From: Bacteroidota bacterium
GTDB lineage: Bacteria > Bacteroidota > Bacteroidia > SXHM01
Length of the DNA: 64,000 bases
Direction of reading: 5' to 3'
Assembly (NCBI GenBank): GCA_947479755.1
Contig: CANKAM010000004.1
Span: forward strand, 62,001 to 126,000
Under the pieces are notes generated by a model, which saw nothing but the letters and a program-made list of their open reading frames with translations, was not told the DNA's origin and did no database searches. Below are positions 44,292 to 52,900 of the stretch, piece by piece. The first letter of the stretch is position 1. Each line of letters opens with the position of its first letter. Made by a program: the position numbers and the translations under genes.

Positions 44292-44369
44292 GTTTACATT
44301 TTCTCAACTAAAGAATAATTGCGTCACAGGCGTAATTTATTCTTGAAATCCATCTTATTATTTATAAAA

Positions 44370-46754
44370 ATGAAGAACTTATTTTCTATTCTATTGCTTT
44401 TATGCACCAGTTTTATGGTGCATGCACAAAACACCCTCAGCGGCAAAATTTCAGCAAAAGGAACAAACGAATTGCTTGCAGGGGCCACTGTATATTTCGC
44501 AGATTTAAAGAAAGGTACAACAACAGACGAAAGCGGAACGTATGTTGTGCGTAATCTTCCCGAGGGAAAATACCTTGTGGAAATTAAATTTCTTGGCTAC
44601 TCATCTCAAGTTCTGAAAGTTGATATCAGAGGCAATACGGGTTTAGATGCTGAATTGGAGGAAGCCCATGTAGAAATTCATGAACTGGTTGTTACCGGTG
44701 TTTCGCATGCCACCGAAGTAAGGCAAAATCCTGTGCCCTCATCCATAGTTCCTAAATCTGTTTTACTTGAAAATAGCTCATCTAATCTTATTGATGCAAT
44801 TGCAAAGCAGCCAGGCATCAGTCAGGTTACAACAGGTGCAGCTGTTTCAAAACCTGTTATCCGCGGGCTGGGTTATAACCGTGTAATCACATTAAATAAT
44901 GGCTTGCGGCAGGAAGGCCAGCAGTGGGGCGATGAACACGGAATTGAAATTGACGAGTATTCGGTGGACAGAACCGAAATAATAAAAGGTCCGGGAAGTC
45001 TGATGTATGGCTCGGACGGCATGGCGGGAGTAATTAATTTCATTGCGCCAAAACCAGTTGATGACGGAAAGATAATCGGCAACATTCAATCAAATTATCA
45101 AACCAACAATGGTTTAATCGGCAACTCTGTTATGCTTGCCGGAAACAGCAAAGGCTTTGACTGGCTGGCACGTGCGAGCAAAAAAGATGCACGTGCGTAT
45201 TCCAATGCTTATGATGGCAAAGTATTTAACTCGGGCTTTAATGAGTTTGATTACAATGCCATGGTTGGACTGAACAAAAAATGGGGCTATACGCATCTTA
45301 CCTGGAGTTCATTTAATCAGCATGTAGGAATGGTGGAAGGCGAGCGTGACAGCACTGGAGCATTCATAAAACAGATTGCAGTTAACGACACAACCGTTGA
45401 AGAAACGCTTGCCTCCTCATCTGATCTGAAGAGCTATTCGTTAGCTGTTCCCAAACAATTTATAACACATAACCGGCTTGCTTCGCAGAGTTATTTCATT
45501 ATCGGAAGATCGCGGCTGGCACTTAATTTTTCGTGGCAGCAAAATCGCAGACGGGAATATGGAAATGTACTTGACCCCGAAGAATACGAATTGTACTTTC
45601 TGCTCAACACTTACACTTATGATGTAAAATATTTTCTACCCGAAATGGCGGGGTTTGAAACTACCATCGGGTTGAACGGTATGCAGCAAAGCAACAAGAA
45701 CAAGGGAGATGAATTTATTATTCCTGAGTATTCTTTGTTTGACTATGGCTTATTTGCCGTTACCAAAAAATTAATTGGCAAATTCAGTTTCAGTGGTGGA
45801 GCGCGGTTTGATCAACGCTTCTTTAATTCCCAATCACTGGTTGTTGATTCGGCAGAGAAATTCAAATCCATTACACGCAGTTTTTCTACTGTTGCAGCAA
45901 GTTTGGGAGCAACCTATGCTGTAACTGATGGCTTGTTGTTAAAACTAAATGTATCGCGCGGATTTCGTGCGCCAAACGCTTCTGAACTTGCTTCCAACGG
46001 AAAGCACGAAGGCACCCTGCGCTATGAATACGGCAACAGCAACCTAAAAGCAGAAACAAGTTTACAGGTTGATTTAGGCGTAAACTTTTCATCAGAACAC
46101 CTTTCGGTTGACCTTTCTCTTTTCCGCAATTCAATTCAAAACTTCATTTATGTGCAACGCATTTCCAGTATGCTGGGTGGCGACAGCATTGTTGATATTA
46201 ACGACCCCGTTCCTACTTATCAATACAGGCAGGGCAATGCAGTGCTCACAGGGGGCGAGTTATTAGTTGACATTCACCCGCACCCGCTGGACTGGTTGCA
46301 CTTTGAAAACTCGTTTTCGTATGTGGAAGGTATTAATCAGGGGAGATCAGACAGCGCGAAATACCTGCCGTTTATTCCGCCTGCTCATTATCAGAGTGAA
46401 CTTCGTGCAAATTTTGGCAAGCATTGGAAGACATTTAAAAACACTTACCTGAAAGCGCAGTTTGATTATTATTTCGCGCAGAAAAAAGTATTGCTTGAGA
46501 ACAACACCGAAACACCTTCGCAGGCTTATTACCTGATTAATGTCGGTGCAGGAACCGATGTAGTTTCTAAAAAAGGCAACACCTTATTCTCGCTTTATTT
46601 TTCGGTTAACAATCTGCTGAATACTACTTATCAGAACCACCTGAGCCGCATACGCTATGCTTCAGAAAACGCTGCAACCGGAAGAGTTGGTGTATTAAAT
46701 ATGGGACGTAACTTCAGTATAAAACTGGTTATTCCGCTGAACATAAAAAAGTAA
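44370..46754 (+). CDS. TonB-dependent receptor with CarboxypepD_reg-like N-terminus
   Basis: A 794-residue outer-membrane receptor. The signal peptide ends at MVHAQ, a carboxypeptidase-regulatory-like domain covers about 22-105 (GTTTDESGTYVVRNLPEGKY), and the plug covers about 110-225 (VTGVSHATEVRQNPVPSSIV, IIKGPGSLMYGSDGMAGVINF). The rest is a 22-strand-type barrel ending in an aromatic/hydrophobic strand (NFSIKLVIPL). The plug includes QEGQQWGDEHGIEID, found in a receptor group I associate with metal-related uptake; the ligand is not proven. I start at ATG 44370, where the signal peptide begins, rather than 44319. Confidence 0.9.
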   Translation: MKNLFSILLLLCTSFMVHAQNTLSGKISAKGTNELLAGATVYFADLKKGTTTDESGTYVVRNLPEGKYLVEIKFLGYSSQVLKVDIRGNTGLDAELEEAHVEIHELVVTGVSHATEVRQNPVPSSIVPKSVLLENSSSNLIDAIAKQPGISQVTTGAAVSKPVIRGLGYNRVITLNNGLRQEGQQWGDEHGIEIDEYSVDRTEIIKGPGSLMYGSDGMAGVINFIAPKPVDDGKIIGNIQSNYQTNNGLIGNSVMLAGNSKGFDWLARASKKDARAYSNAYDGKVFNSGFNEFDYNAMVGLNKKWGYTHLTWSSFNQHVGMVEGERDSTGAFIKQIAVNDTTVEETLASSSDLKSYSLAVPKQFITHNRLASQSYFIIGRSRLALNFSWQQNRRREYGNVLDPEEYELYFLLNTYTYDVKYFLPEMAGFETTIGLNGMQQSNKNKGDEFIIPEYSLFDYGLFAVTKKLIGKFSFSGGARFDQRFFNSQSLVVDSAEKFKSITRSFSTVAASLGATYAVTDGLLLKLNVSRGFRAPNASELASNGKHEGTLRYEYGNSNLKAETSLQVDLGVNFSSEHLSVDLSLFRNSIQNFIYVQRISSMLGGDSIVDINDPVPTYQYRQGNAVLTGGELLVDIHPHPLDWLHFENSFSYVEGINQGRSDSAKYLPFIPPAHYQSELRANFGKHWKTFKNTYLKAQFDYYFAQKKVLLENNTETPSQAYYLINVGAGTDVVSKKGNTLFSLYFSVNNLLNTTYQNHLSRIRYASENAATGRVGVLNMGRNFSIKLVIPLNIKK

Positions 46755-46769
46755 CCTAGCGCAGATTAT

Positions 46770-47174
46770 ATGCAGAAATATCTCCTCGTTTTCGTTACTG
46801 CTTTTATATTTGTTTCGCTCTTCTCGTGCAGCAAAACAGATACTACCAAACCAACAGCTGAATTACTTTCCCCCGCTGATGCCGATACGTTTTTCATCAC
46901 CGATACTATTCTATTTCGTGCGGCATTCAGTGATAACGAAGAGCTGAACCAGTACCGCATGGAAATGAAAAATGATTTCACGGAAATTACCGACTCTCTG
47001 TCGGCATGGAAGTTTGTAGTGGTTGATGCCCTTTCAGGAACACAAGACACGGTTAGCAGAGAATTGATAATTCCCGACACTATTTACAGTGGCAATTACC
47101 TGCTTATTTTAAAATGTGCTGATGCTGACGGAAACGAGGCTGCTGGTGATACTGCGCGAATAGTAATTGAGTAG
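46770..47174 (+). CDS. DUF4625-like lipoprotein
   Basis: A 134-residue lipoprotein with lipobox Cys (LFSCSKTD) and one Ig-like domain (ELLSPADADTFFITDTILFRAAFSDNEELNQYRMEM). The pattern fits DUF4625, a surface/envelope domain of unknown function often found beside TonB receptors in this phylum. It starts 15 bases after the receptor stop, so it belongs to the same transcript. It ends two bases before the stop of the convergent lipoprotein gene. Confidence 0.7.
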   Translation: MQKYLLVFVTAFIFVSLFSCSKTDTTKPTAELLSPADADTFFITDTILFRAAFSDNEELNQYRMEMKNDFTEITDSLSAWKFVVVDALSGTQDTVSRELIIPDTIYSGNYLLILKCADADGNEAAGDTARIVIE

Positions 47175-47176
47175 CG

Positions 47177-47716
47177 TTATTTCAAAAACTCTACGCGGAT
47201 GTCATCTGACAAAACGGGGAACTTTCCGGTATTCCAGATATAGGCAGTTACCGTATAATCTTTTGATGTTTTCATTTGAGGAAACTCAACTTCAGAAATA
47301 ACCTCTGTCCATTCATCGGTTTTCTTTACAAAACCTTTTATTGGTTTTGATGCCCATAAAATATTCTTTCCGGCAGAATCGAGTGCTACTACAAGACCTG
47401 CATCTGAACGAATATCGGTTACATTTACCCATATACTTGCCTTAACTTTTTTAACCGGTTGTTCGGCAAGGTCGCTCAGGTTTATTCTGAAACCGAATCC
47501 GTACTGAAATACCGAATCGGTTTTTGAAATGTATTGGCCCGAGTGAGCAAGTCCTTTTACAATGGATTCTTCATTATTCTTTCCGCCCGTCCAGCCTTTT
47601 ACGTTTTCAAGGTCATTAAAAAACTCCAGTTCATTTTTTTTGTCCTTTGCACACGAGGCGAAAAGAATTACTGAAACTAAAAGTAGGGTGTAAAAAGGGT
47701 TGATGCGATTTTTCAT
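47177..47716 (-). CDS. Lipoprotein of unknown function with jelly-roll-like domain
   Basis: A 179-residue lipoprotein with lipobox Cys (ILFASCAKDK). The mature part is beta-rich and looks like a carbohydrate-binding-module-type sandwich (YGFGFRINLSDL, KVKASIWVNVTDIRSDAG, EWTEVISEVEFPQ). No family name can be given from sequence alone. The minus-strand -7 element upstream is a good match. The gap to the next convergent gene is only two bases, so the two 3' ends have no room for a separate terminator. Confidence 0.7.
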   Translation of the reverse strand: MKNRINPFYTLLLVSVILFASCAKDKKNELEFFNDLENVKGWTGGKNNEESIVKGLAHSGQYISKTDSVFQYGFGFRINLSDLAEQPVKKVKASIWVNVTDIRSDAGLVVALDSAGKNILWASKPIKGFVKKTDEWTEVISEVEFPQMKTSKDYTVTAYIWNTGKFPVLSDDIRVEFLK

Positions 47717-47738
47717 TTTTCTGTTATTTTTGAGTTGG

Positions 47739-47746
47739 CAAACTTA
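47739..47746 (-). promoter_or_regulatory. -7 promoter element of the lipoprotein gene
   Basis: On the minus strand this is TAAGTTTG followed by CCAAC, 22 bases before the lipoprotein start codon. Confidence 0.5.
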
Positions 47747-47785
47747 GTGTATTTACAAAAAGCAGAAAATTAATAATTGAATTAC

Positions 47786-47793
47786 TATATTTG
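47786..47793 (+). promoter_or_regulatory. -7 promoter element of the Mpo1-like gene
   Basis: TATATTTG followed by CTTTAAC, 35 bases before the ATG of the Mpo1-like gene. It is divergent from the element at 47739. Confidence 0.5.
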
Positions 47794-47828
47794 CTTTAAC
47801 ATTACTGGTCAAACATTTTAAACCCTTT

Positions 47829-48308
47829 ATGAAAACAATCAATACCTGGCTTGAAGAATATGGCGAAAGTCATAAAAACCCTACTAACAAAATGGTTCAT
47901 TGGATTTGCGTACCAACAATCTTCTTTAGTATAGTTGGACTTGTTTGGGAAATACCCTTTCCTTGGCAAGACTTTACCATTTGGGGATTTCATCCCAACT
48001 GGGCTATAATTACGCTACTTCTTGTTTTTGTTTATTATCTTACTCTCTCTATTCCTATTGCTTTAGGTATGTTTATTTTCGGAAGTGGCTGCCTGGCCTT
48101 GCTTAATGTTATTGACCACTCAAAAGAAGGCAACTTCCCTATTTGGATATTAAGCATTAGTCTTTTTACAGTTGCCTGGATTGGCCAGTTCTGGGGGCAC
48201 AGTGTGGAGGGCAAAAAACCTTCGTTCCTGAAAGACCTGCAGTTCCTGATGATTGGCCCTGCCTGGTTGATGAGTTTTATTTATCAGAAACTGGGAATTA
48301 AATATTAG
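47829..48308 (+). CDS. Mpo1-like (DUF962) 2-hydroxy fatty acid dioxygenase family protein
   Basis: A 159-residue membrane protein with four hydrophobic helices. The family pattern is HKNPTNKMVHWICVPTIFF, with His15 and His24, and later WIGQFWGHSVEGKKP. Yeast Mpo1 is an iron-dependent dioxygenase that shortens 2-hydroxy fatty acids during phytosphingosine breakdown, and the same conserved histidines are present. Some Bacteroidota make sphingolipids, which would give it a role, but nothing here proves that. Confidence 0.85.
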   Translation: MKTINTWLEEYGESHKNPTNKMVHWICVPTIFFSIVGLVWEIPFPWQDFTIWGFHPNWAIITLLLVFVYYLTLSIPIALGMFIFGSGCLALLNVIDHSKEGNFPIWILSISLFTVAWIGQFWGHSVEGKKPSFLKDLQFLMIGPAWLMSFIYQKLGIKY

Positions 48309-48312
48309 TTTT

Positions 48313-48337
48313 TTACCGCAAAGGCGCTAAGGCGCAA
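48313..48337. repeat. GCAAAG-rich intergenic repeat, copy 4
   Basis: TTACCGCAAAGGCGCTAAGG then CGCAA. It matches copy 1 (13146-13170) in 24 of 25 bases although the two are 35 kb apart. It lies between the Mpo1-like stop and the aldehyde dehydrogenase start. Confidence 0.75.
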
Positions 48338-48378
48338 TGTTTATTACATCTTAAATCTTACTTATTACATCCAAGCCC

Positions 48379-49794
48379 ATGTCAACCCTAACAGCCGAAC
48401 CCGAAGTAAAAACTACCTCAGCCATGAAAACAATTGTAAGCAAACAGCGCGAGTTTTTTAACACGGGCGTTACCAAAAGCGAAAGCTTCCGCAGGGAGCA
48501 ACTTACGAAGTTGAAGAATGCGATTATCAAGTATGAGAAAGAACTATTGGCTGCCCTCAAAAGTGACCTGAACAAGTCAGAAATGGAAGCCTTTGCTACC
48601 GAAATAGGTATCAGCATTGCCGATATTGATTACAACCTGAAACGCCTGAGCAAATGGATGAAACCAGAGCGTGTTTCTACTCCTCTGTTCTTTCTTCCGG
48701 GCAGCAGTTGGTTGTATAAAGAGCCTTATGGCGTTTCGTTGATTATCGGTCCGTGGAACTACCCTTTCAAAAACACTGTTGGCCCTTTGATTGGCGCTAT
48801 CAGTGCAGGAAACACCATGATTATCAAACCTTCTGAATTGTCGTCTGCTACTTCTGCAGTGCTTAACAAACTGGTGAGCGAAACCTTTGACCCGCGCTAC
48901 ATGAAAGTGATTGAAGGCGGTGCTGCCGAAACTACCGAACTGATTAAAGAACGTTTTGATTATATCCTTTTCACAGGCGGAACTGAGATTGGCCGCATCA
49001 TTTATCAGGCGGCTGCCAAACACCTTACTCCCGTTACCTTGGAGCTGGGCGGAAAAAGCCCTTGCATAGTAGATGCCGACACCGATTTGGATGTTACCGT
49101 TAAGCGTATTGCATGGGGTAAATTTGTGAATGCCGGACAAACCTGCATTGCTCCCGATTACATTCTCATCAACAAAAAGATAAAGCCAGCCTTCATTGAA
49201 AAGATGAAGCAAACCATTACCGAATTTTATGGTGCCGACCCTAAGGCAAGCCCCGATTTTCCGCGCATCATAAGCGACAGACATTTTGAGCGCGTAAAAA
49301 AACTGATTGACGGTGATGTGGTAGCAGGCGGACAAACCGATGCTTCGCAGAAATACATTGCGCCTACCATTATTGATAATGTTACGCCCGACCAGAAAGT
49401 GATGCAGGAAGAAATCTTCGGCCCTATTGTACCTTTAATGGAATACGATACTCTTGACCAGGCTATTGCTTTTATCAATAAAGGCGAGAAACCATTGGCT
49501 CTTTATGTGTTCAGCAATAGCAAAGCTTTCAGCGAACGTATTATTAACGAAACCTCTTCGGGAGCGGTGTTGGTAAATGATGTAATGCTGCATGCCGGAC
49601 ACCCGGGACTGCCTTTTGGCGGGGTGGGCAACAGCGGAACAGGTGCCTACAACGGCAAGTTCGGTTTCGATACCTTCTCGCACACCAAACCGGCTCTTAA
49701 ACGCCCGTTTATGTTTGATGTGAAGCAGAAGTACGCCCCCTACACCACCGGCAACGTGAACTTTATCAAGTTTGCGATAAGGAAACTGCTGTAG
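48379..49794 (+). CDS. Aldehyde dehydrogenase family protein (class 3-like)
   Basis: A 471-residue NAD(P)-dependent enzyme oxidising aldehydes to acids. The coenzyme loop is GPWNYPF and FTGGTEIG; the catalytic Glu is in LELGGKSPC and the nucleophile Cys in NAGQTCIAPDY. EEIFGPIVPLM is the conserved substrate-side motif. The ending (PFMFDVKQKYAPY..FAIRKLL) resembles the membrane-facing tail of class 3 fatty-aldehyde dehydrogenases. Proximity to the Mpo1-like gene, which yields aldehyde-level products from hydroxy fatty acids, suggests a joint lipid-degradation role; this is inference. Confidence 0.92.
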   Translation: MSTLTAEPEVKTTSAMKTIVSKQREFFNTGVTKSESFRREQLTKLKNAIIKYEKELLAALKSDLNKSEMEAFATEIGISIADIDYNLKRLSKWMKPERVSTPLFFLPGSSWLYKEPYGVSLIIGPWNYPFKNTVGPLIGAISAGNTMIIKPSELSSATSAVLNKLVSETFDPRYMKVIEGGAAETTELIKERFDYILFTGGTEIGRIIYQAAAKHLTPVTLELGGKSPCIVDADTDLDVTVKRIAWGKFVNAGQTCIAPDYILINKKIKPAFIEKMKQTITEFYGADPKASPDFPRIISDRHFERVKKLIDGDVVAGGQTDASQKYIAPTIIDNVTPDQKVMQEEIFGPIVPLMEYDTLDQAIAFINKGEKPLALYVFSNSKAFSERIINETSSGAVLVNDVMLHAGHPGLPFGGVGNSGTGAYNGKFGFDTFSHTKPALKRPFMFDVKQKYAPYTTGNVNFIKFAIRKLL

Positions 49795-49839
49795 AACTTT
49801 TTTACCACATGAAAGATATGTACGGAGTGCTCTGATGCT

Positions 49840-49965
49840 ATCACCAGAGAGCGCGATGTTATTACCAGAAACCGTGGTGTTATCACAACAGTACGTGATA
49901 CAATCACCAAAGAGCGCGATGTTATCACGAGAAACCGTGGTGTTATCACCACAGTACGTGTTGCA
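49840..49965. repeat. Six 21-bp tandem units with 63-bp higher-order period
   Basis: The units begin ATCACC or a close variant and alternate in three types A-B-C-A-B-C. Type A has AGAGCGCGATGTT, type B AGAAACCGTGGTGTT, type C ACAGTACGTG. Unit junctions form short hairpins such as GTGGTG-TTAT-CACCAC and GTGAT-ACA-ATCAC. It fills the gap between the convergent aldehyde dehydrogenase and PorU2 genes. Because 21 is divisible by three, frames on both strands stay open. Confidence 0.9.
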
Positions 49966-49989
49966 AGAATGATATTTTAGAGTGGTTGA

Positions 49990-52900
49990 CTACCTCATCA
50001 AAAACATCTTCCCGAAGTTCTTGCGGATATATTTATCGGCACCCGAGTTGCGGTGCTCAATATCCTGTCCGCCTATGTAGGCAGTAACGGTGTAGAGATA
50101 CACCCCGTTGGCAAGCTGGTCGCCATACTCGTCTTTTCCGTTCCAGGCATACTGGGTTATGTTGCGCCCGATGTTAATAGGCCCCAGTTCATCGGTAGTA
50201 ATTTCGCGCACCACTTTACCCGTGATGGTCATAATCTGTATCTTGAAATAATCGGGAATCACCGAGCCGGTGAGCACAAACACAAAGCGCGTGGAAGTGC
50301 TGAACGGGTTAGGATAATTCAGCACCTCGGTAATGGTGCTGCGGTTGATAACCTCAAACGAAATGGTGTATTCAAACGAGCCAGAAGCGTTGTTGCTCTT
50401 GTCGCTTCCCTGAACAATGAGTTTGTAAACGCCATCCAGGGTAAACTCGCCCGGAAACTCAATTCTGCATTTGTTTTCGGGAGCCGAAGCCGGGAAAAAC
50501 TGCATGGTATTAAAGCCATCGAAGTAAATGCGTTCAGGCACCGAAGTATTGGGTTTTACAACATACACCCTGATTTTAGAAGTATCGGTAACCTCATTCA
50601 TTAACAGATATTGGTTCTCGTCATCAAGGTTCATTATTATTTGTGGCTTGGCCGAAACAATATCGCCATCCAGAATGTGGATACCATCAAACGTAACATC
50701 CAGAATAGGATTAATGCGGTCGCCACTGGTACTGAACTGAACATAGCCGATGTTATTGAAATGGTATTGCTCCAGCTGGTCGGGGTTGCCTAATGAATCA
50801 TACGGGTTAACCTCTACCCACAGTTTATTGGTGCCCACAAAATCGGCAGTAGGAACGTGAATGGTATCAATCAACACCCCGTCAATCAACAAAGGCGCCT
50901 GGCGCGGATAAGGAACAATAACCGAACTATTATCCTGTTTCTGCACCCAGTATTTTACCAGCAGGCTGTCCATATCATAGTCGCTGATGTTTTCAATGGC
51001 GGTCATAAACACAACATCCTGAAACTGCTCCACCACCGAACTCGGGAAGTAATACCCGATGTTAGGATTTAATGCCGCCTCAGGAACCTGGTCGTAAATA
51101 ATCTGCCAGCGCTCTAACTGAACAGGAGTGCGGGTGGTATCATCCTGTGTAAAGGCCTGCAATTTCATGTAAGGAAACTCAAGGTCATCAATAATGCCTG
51201 TAAGCGAAAGACTGTCGGGGTTTGTAGAAGGGTAAATCAGATAATCCGAAAGCACCTCTTCTTCTGTACCATTCTGGCGCACACCAATAATGGAAACATT
51301 CATGGTGTCATCCGAAGGTATCTCACTCGGATGGCGATCCCAATACATCCAGTTCCAGCCTGCCGATGGGCCGATGAGTGGGGTGGTGATGGTGCCTTTG
51401 TTGTAGGTGCCACCCATTTGAGCACTGAAATCAATTACATCTGTAGGAGTTTGACCCACGATTAACTGAGCAGTTGATGTGTCACCTTTTTTGCAAAAGA
51501 AAACCCAAGGAAGATTCAAAGGAATGTTTTCAATTTCAGTAAAACCAAGACTATGAAAAGTATTAACTACATCTGTGGGCCAAGTAACAAATGTGCCCGA
51601 AGCCGGATAACCGTAAACATTAACTGGGTTAACCAACCATGAATACATAAGAATATATGCACTATCAGGAACAGAATTATTTACACCTTGATTATTAAGG
51701 AAGTTATTCATATTGGTCATCGATGTTGAATTATTCTGCAACCAGTAAAAATGTTTACCGGGTCTGCTCCTTCCACAACTTCCATTTGAATTTAGTTGGT
51801 TAAAATGATTTTGCTGATTAGCTAACCAATTACAACTGCCGGCAGGGTCATCTCCAGGTGTTTCAAGGGGCTCTAAGGTATTAGGGTCTATTACCGCAAT
51901 AATAACTTGTGATTGGAATATCATAGTTGCAGAGAAGCCACCAATATTACAATCAGGGTCACCACCACCACAAGCAATATAATCTTCAACTTCAGAATCA
52001 ATTTTATATAGAACCGAATACCCTTCATCCAAATTAGCTACCCATCCTTTATTATGGACAGAGATTGTTTTCGGTGTATTAATAAAATCAAACCTTCTGA
52101 AAGGGCGGTTATGATTTACAAACTGATATTTATCTCCCTCATAATTTGCCGTATCCGGCTTAAACTGGAAGAAGTGCGACTGCCCCCACCCGTATTTATC
52201 AGTAATATACTGGAAGGAACTTTCTCGCCATTTAAACACAGTTGAGTCAACCGAAGCGCGCCAGAAATACACCGTGCTATCGGGCATATTAGCAAGCAAA
52301 GTTGGAGTCCAGTTTACCACTCCCCCGCTTTGGGTAATGGTAGTTTGCTGCATCAGCGGGCTATTGAAACGGTCGGTGGTATCTAACTGCAAACGATACG
52401 TGCGCACCGGTGCAAACGGGTTGCCCGTTGAGGCTTTCAGCGTAATGCCTTGCTCGCCCATAATCGCAAACTTGTAAGGATAAACCGGAATAATGTCGGG
52501 CGACTGCACCACAAAATTCATGTTATTGATAAAGTTATTCTGCTCCGATAATTCATCAATCACAGGGAAAGGTCCGTCATCTATATGCACGTAAAGCTGA
52601 TTTATTCCAATACCAAAAATCTGGTTGGTTGCAAAGCGAACAGTCAACGTGTCTTTAAAGAAAATGGGCGCAAATGTTTTGGTAATGCTGCCACCATCAA
52701 TGCCGCCCGGGTAGGTGCGTCTTACATAAAGCGTAAGGGTATCTCCGTAAGTTCTTCCCAGATTATTAACTATGATATTTATATCAAACGAATCCAGTTC
52801 TGTTGTAACGGTAATTGGTGTGCCGTTGCCGTCAGGATTGGTGAAATAAACATTGGGTTCAGAAATAGCAAGATCGGGCAGCGGATGTGTGTTGATACGA

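Noticed and set aside
48577-49335. A 252-codon reading frame on the minus strand
   Set aside because: It lies wholly inside the well-supported aldehyde dehydrogenase gene on the other strand, with no recognisable domain; it is a shadow of codon bias.
49840-49965. Possible CRISPR array
   Set aside because: The 21-bp units abut each other with no unique spacers, and there are no cas genes.
51450-52100. Insertion element inside porU2
   Set aside because: The low G/C patch keeps the frame and encodes a domain-like sequence; there are no terminal repeats or transposase.
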